NCBI GenBank assembly: GCA_002309635.1
Contig: DBXO01000049.1
Span: 1-24,531, forward strand
Origin: Ruminococcus flavefaciens
Lineage (GTDB): Bacteria > Bacillota > Clostridia > Oscillospirales > Ruminococcaceae
DNA length: 24,531 bases
Reading direction: 5' to 3'
Shown here: piece after piece, positions 22,171-24,531 of the stretch
How the letters are laid out: every line of letters starts with the position of its first letter
How positions within the stretch are numbered: the stretch's first letter is position 1
Program-made: the position numbers and the translations under genes
The notes under the pieces: generated by a model
Database searches by the model: none
What the model was told of the DNA's origin: nothing
What the model saw: only the letters and a program-made list of their open reading frames with translations

Positions 22171-22323
22171 ATGACAGATATAACCGAAAGTGAAGGGATG
22201 GTACGTAGCAGCCGATTATCGGATATAAATGAAGAATCAAAGCTAACAGTACATTACCGCAGCAAGGATATCGTCATTGACATGTACAAATACTGCTGCG
22301 AAAACGAAATAATAGAATATTGA
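22171..22323 (+). CDS. Possible small protein, 50 residues
   Basis: This frame between the metal ATPase and the terminator at 22422 reads MTDITESEGMVRSSRLSD..., ending YKYCCENEIIEY. It has no good ribosome binding site at the first ATG; a second in-frame ATG at 22198 has AAGTGAAGGG just upstream. Composition is protein-like (charged, amphipathic). The frame stays open upstream for some codons, so a remnant of a longer gene is equally possible. Not recognised. Confidence 0.3.
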   Translation: MTDITESEGMVRSSRLSDINEESKLTVHYRSKDIVIDMYKYCCENEIIEY

Positions 22324-22387
22324 AAGTATAAGACAGCACTATGAACAATGTGTGTTTTTACTATATTTTTTCAATATAAAAAATATT

Positions 22388-22408
22388 ATTTCAACAACAT
22401 GTTGAAAT
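22388..22408. promoter_or_regulatory. AT-rich 9-3-9 inverted repeat
   Basis: ATTTCAACA and TGTTGAAAT flank ACA, 14 bp upstream of the terminator stem. It may be a protein site or a hairpin; no promoter is evident beside it. Confidence 0.35.
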
Positions 22409-22421
22409 AGATGTTAAAAGT

Positions 22422-22452
22422 AACGCTCCCTGTTAAGGGAGCGTTTCTTTTA
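22422..22452. terminator. Bidirectional terminator between convergent metal genes
   Basis: AACGCTCCC (22422-22430) pairs with GGGAGCGTT (22437-22445), followed by TCTTTTATC on the plus strand and ACTTTTAAC on the minus strand. It serves the ATPase and the GTPase operon. Confidence 0.8.
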
Positions 22453-23409
22453 TCAATAGAATGTAGCCACAGGCTGCTCTGGAGCTTCAGCAGGCTCGAT
22501 ACCCCTGACAAGCAGCAGAGGGCCTTTTCCGCGGTAGAGCTTGTGCTTCTGCACACTTATTTTTCCGGTAACAGTAACCCATGACTTGTTTGCAGGCTCG
22601 TTTCCGTCATCTATCTGCGCCGCAAGCCAGCAGTACTGTATATCTTCAACACAGCAGGTCATTATATGACGGCCGACTGCAAAAGTATTCGCAGGGAATT
22701 TATCGTTTTTGGCAGTAAGAGCCTTGAATGTCATGGTCTTGCCGTCATATTTGAACGGATCGTCCATGATATCCCTGTACCACAGTGCAAAGTCCTTGTC
22801 TTCGATAGTTATCTCGTCAGCCTCAACATCAAAAGGCAACGGATCTTCGATATCGTCGTATGCAACCCGTCCGTCGGTATACTCATAAACTATCTCCGCA
22901 CTTCTGCTTACTCCCCTGACTATCTTATGATACTCATTAGGGTCAAATTTCTCATCAAAGCGGTTGAATATGACCATTTCAGCCACGTTTAGTTTATCAA
23001 CTACAAGGCTTCTCATGTTAGCATTGTAGTTGCTGAATGTAGTTGCGTCAGCAAAGAACATGGTCTGCGCTATGGTAGTATCATCGGGCATAGCCTTGTA
23101 GAAATCGTCCATGAGCCACATGCCGTTGTACTCGCAGACGATACGCTCTGCACCGCTCTCTTTCAGCAGCTTTGTGAAGTTCTCCATAGTAAACTCTGAC
23201 TTATCGTCAATAACGTGGATTACTATATTTTTCTTGGGCATGCGGGAGATATCAAACTCCTCAACGCCCTCTTCACAAACGAGCAGAAGTGTTTTTTCTC
23301 CCTTGTTGAAGCGCTTGTCTTCGAGAGTCTCCTGTATGAACTTTGTCTTTCCCGCTTCCAGAAAGCCAAGGAACAGGTATATCGGTATTACATCGTTCTG
23401 ATCAGGCAC
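22453..23409 (-). CDS. CobW-like P-loop GTPase with C-terminal DUF1980/TIGR03943-like domain
   Basis: A 318-residue protein with a GTG start at 23409 and AAAGGAG upstream. The N-terminus has a Walker A loop GFLEAGKT (15-22) and a later NRFD (149-152) in the place of the NKxD base-recognition motif, as in CobW/HypB/UreG GTPases, but there is no CxCC metal motif. Residues about 215-305 resemble the DUF1980 (YcgQ/TIGR03943) domain: FKYDGKTMTFKAL, FAVGRHIMTCCVEDIQYC (243-260, Cys252-Cys253) and SWVTVTGKI. In Bacillus, DUF1980 proteins sit with zinc-regulated CobW and permease genes, so the fusion suggests a metal chaperone or allocation partner. It follows the next CobW gene by 18 bp and should act with it. 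The fusion call is from recalled motifs. Confidence 0.72.
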   Translation of the reverse strand: MPDQNDVIPIYLFLGFLEAGKTKFIQETLEDKRFNKGEKTLLLVCEEGVEEFDISRMPKKNIVIHVIDDKSEFTMENFTKLLKESGAERIVCEYNGMWLMDDFYKAMPDDTTIAQTMFFADATTFSNYNANMRSLVVDKLNVAEMVIFNRFDEKFDPNEYHKIVRGVSRSAEIVYEYTDGRVAYDDIEDPLPFDVEADEITIEDKDFALWYRDIMDDPFKYDGKTMTFKALTAKNDKFPANTFAVGRHIMTCCVEDIQYCWLAAQIDDGNEPANKSWVTVTGKISVQKHKLYRGKGPLLLVRGIEPAEAPEQPVATFY

Positions 23410-23427
23410 GGTAAACGCTCCTTTCGA

Positions 23428-24531
23428 TCAAGCCTTGAAAAGCTCGGCAATTGCTTCTTCGTTTATCTTTGAACCGATAACGCAAAGTCTGCCGATAGTA
23501 CCGGCGCTGCCCGTACGTACATCGGGAACTCCCGGGACGTAGTCATAGTGTATCCACTTGCCGTCAGATCCTGCAACGATACCCTTTGCACGAAGTATCA
23601 TACCGTACTTCTCCTCATTGCCAAGAGCCTCAAGTGCAGACTGTATCTCCTCAGTGGTATAGGTCCTTGTAGTTTCCCTGCCCCAGCTTGTGAATACCTC
23701 ATCGGCGTGGTGATGATGATGCTCATGGTTATGATCGTGACAGCCGCAGGTGCAGTCAGGACCGTGATCGTGATGATGTTCGTGTTCTTCATCGTGGTCG
23801 TGGTGATGATGATGTTCGTGTTCTTCATCATGGTCGTGGTGGTGATGATGTTCATGCTCCTCATCGTGATCATGATGATGGTGTTCATGCTCTTCATCGT
23901 GATCATGATGATGGTGTTCATGCTCCTCATCGTGATCATGATGATGATGTTCGTGTTCCTCATCGTGGTCATGGTGGTGATGATCGTGATGTGCAGCCTC
24001 CTCAAGAAGCTCCTTAAGCTCGTCGTCAAGTGTGTTTTTCCGGGTCATAGCGTCAACGAGCTGTTTGCCTGTGAGCTCGTCCCACTCTGTTGTTACAATA
24101 GGAGCAGCAGGATTCTTTTCGCGAAGGCTCTTTACGCAGTCGTCAAGCTTATCCTGTGAAAGGCCGCTTGTATGGCTGAGTATGAGACAGCTTGCGTATG
24201 TTATCTGATTATCGAAGAATTCACCGAAATTCTTCATATACATCTTGTACTTCTTTGCGTCAACTACAGTTGTGAAGCCGTCAAGCTCGACATCATGAGC
24301 GTTTATGTTCTGAACTGCGCGGATAACGTCGCTGAGCTTACCTACGCCCGAGGGCTCGATAAGGATACGGTCGGGAGCATAATCAGCGAGGACCTTTTCA
24401 AGTGCCTTGCCGAAGTCGCCGACTAAACTGCAGCAGATACAGCCTGAGTTCATTTCGGTTATCTCAACGCCTGCGTCCTGCAAAAAGCCGCCGTCAATGC
24501 CTATCTGACCGAATTCGTTCTCGATAAGCAC
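23428..24531 (-). CDS. CobW-family zinc-chaperone-like GTPase with His-rich region (5' end outside window)
   Basis: The gene enters from the right edge; the 367 visible residues begin inside the protein (VLIENEFGQIGIDGGFL), so the Walker A loop is not seen. NSGCICCSL carries the CxCC metal motif (visible residues 31-34) typical of CobW/COG0523 proteins. A His/Asp/Glu-rich stretch from about 180 to 275 has six DHDEEHEH units with 3-4 His between, then CTCGCHDHNHEHHHHH. The C-terminal CobW domain follows (FTSWGRETTRTY, YGMILRAKGIV, WIHYDYVPG). The usual NKxD guanine motif seems replaced by SHTS in LILSHTSGLS. COG0523 proteins deliver zinc to client enzymes under shortage; the neighbouring ATPase exports it, so the two would act in opposite directions. 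Confidence 0.85.
   Translation of the reverse strand: MLIENEFGQIGIDGGFLQDAGVEITEMNSGCICCSLVGDFGKALEKVLADYAPDRILIEPSGVGKLSDVIRAVQNINAHDVELDGFTTVVDAKKYKMYMKNFGEFFDNQITYASCLILSHTSGLSQDKLDDCVKSLREKNPAAPIVTTEWDELTGKQLVDAMTRKNTLDDELKELLEEAAHHDHHHHDHDEEHEHHHHDHDEEHEHHHHDHDEEHEHHHHDHDEEHEHHHHHDHDEEHEHHHHHDHDEEHEHHHDHGPDCTCGCHDHNHEHHHHHADEVFTSWGRETTRTYTTEEIQSALEALGNEEKYGMILRAKGIVAGSDGKWIHYDYVPGVPDVRTGSAGTIGRLCVIGSKINEEAIAELFKA
23765..23985 (-). repeat. Six 33-36-bp tandem repeats inside the CobW-like gene
   Basis: The DNA encodes six DHDEEHEH units spaced by three or four His codons. Units are nearly identical with mostly synonymous changes, so slippage-driven length change is likely. Boundaries are approximate. 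Confidence 0.85.

Noticed and set aside
23765..23985. CRISPR array
   Set aside because: The 33-36-bp repeats have no spacers and are in-frame coding repeats for His/Asp/Glu.
23548..24159. Long plus-strand open frame opposite the CobW gene
   Set aside because: Its Met/Val/Ile-rich product is the antisense reading of the His-rich repeat. The minus-strand frame has family motifs.

Overview
The window looks like chromosome of an anaerobic, low-to-moderate GC Gram-positive of the class Clostridia, most likely a Ruminococcus-like gut or rumen Oscillospiraceae member. The support is a Spo0A-type protein with a 0A box, strong GGAGG-type ribosome binding sites, sigma-A promoters of TTGACA/TATAAT type with 17-bp spacers, and proteins whose nearest recalled relatives are ruminococcal. 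No marker settles the species.

Accessory half (1-8042). The left edge holds the start of an IS256-family transposase, followed by a WYL-domain regulator, and divergent from it a two-gene set: a protein of unknown function and a predicted nuclease (PUA/EVE-like N-terminus plus a NucS-like E-x-K core). Next is a conserved non-coding end module: a hairpin, three helically phased CGTGTGA repeats, one inverted copy, and the last 20 nt of a tRNA-Ser gene. The module occurs again about 4 kb to the right, next to the intact tRNA-Ser. The two copies share a 40-bp perfect direct repeat (4004-4043 and 8003-8042). Between them lies a 4-kb cargo without a recombinase: a TetR-type regulator, a pectinacetylesterase-like membrane-anchored hydrolase, an MFS transporter and a broken alpha/beta hydrolase. 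I read this as tandem integrative elements at tRNA-Ser, the right one being of cis-mobilisable (CIME) type.

Core half (8023-24531). A tRNA-Leu/tRNA-Ser operon is followed by a Spo0A protein whose receiver domain has lost the phospho-acceptor Asp and conserved Lys, then by a free-standing 289-residue protein equal to the C-terminal part of the BREX methyltransferase PglX, with its own promoter, ribosome binding site and terminator. A five-gene minus-strand operon with overlapping genes follows (AraC regulator, GT-C glycosyltransferase, SfsA, dGTPase, voltage-gated K+ channel), divergent from a MATE exporter. Next come an ECF sigma factor and its probable membrane anti-sigma partner.

The right end is a zinc/cadmium homeostasis region: a P1B ATPase with a 14-residue His/Cys-rich repeat, under a promoter with an ArsR/SmtB-type operator, and convergent with it two CobW-like GTPases, one with a long His-rich repeat and one with a DUF1980-like C-terminus. 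The last gene runs off the window.

Most worth a second look: the orphan PglX C-terminus, the degenerate-receiver Spo0A, the WYL/unknown/nuclease set, and the tRNA-Ser tandem element with its duplicated gene tail.
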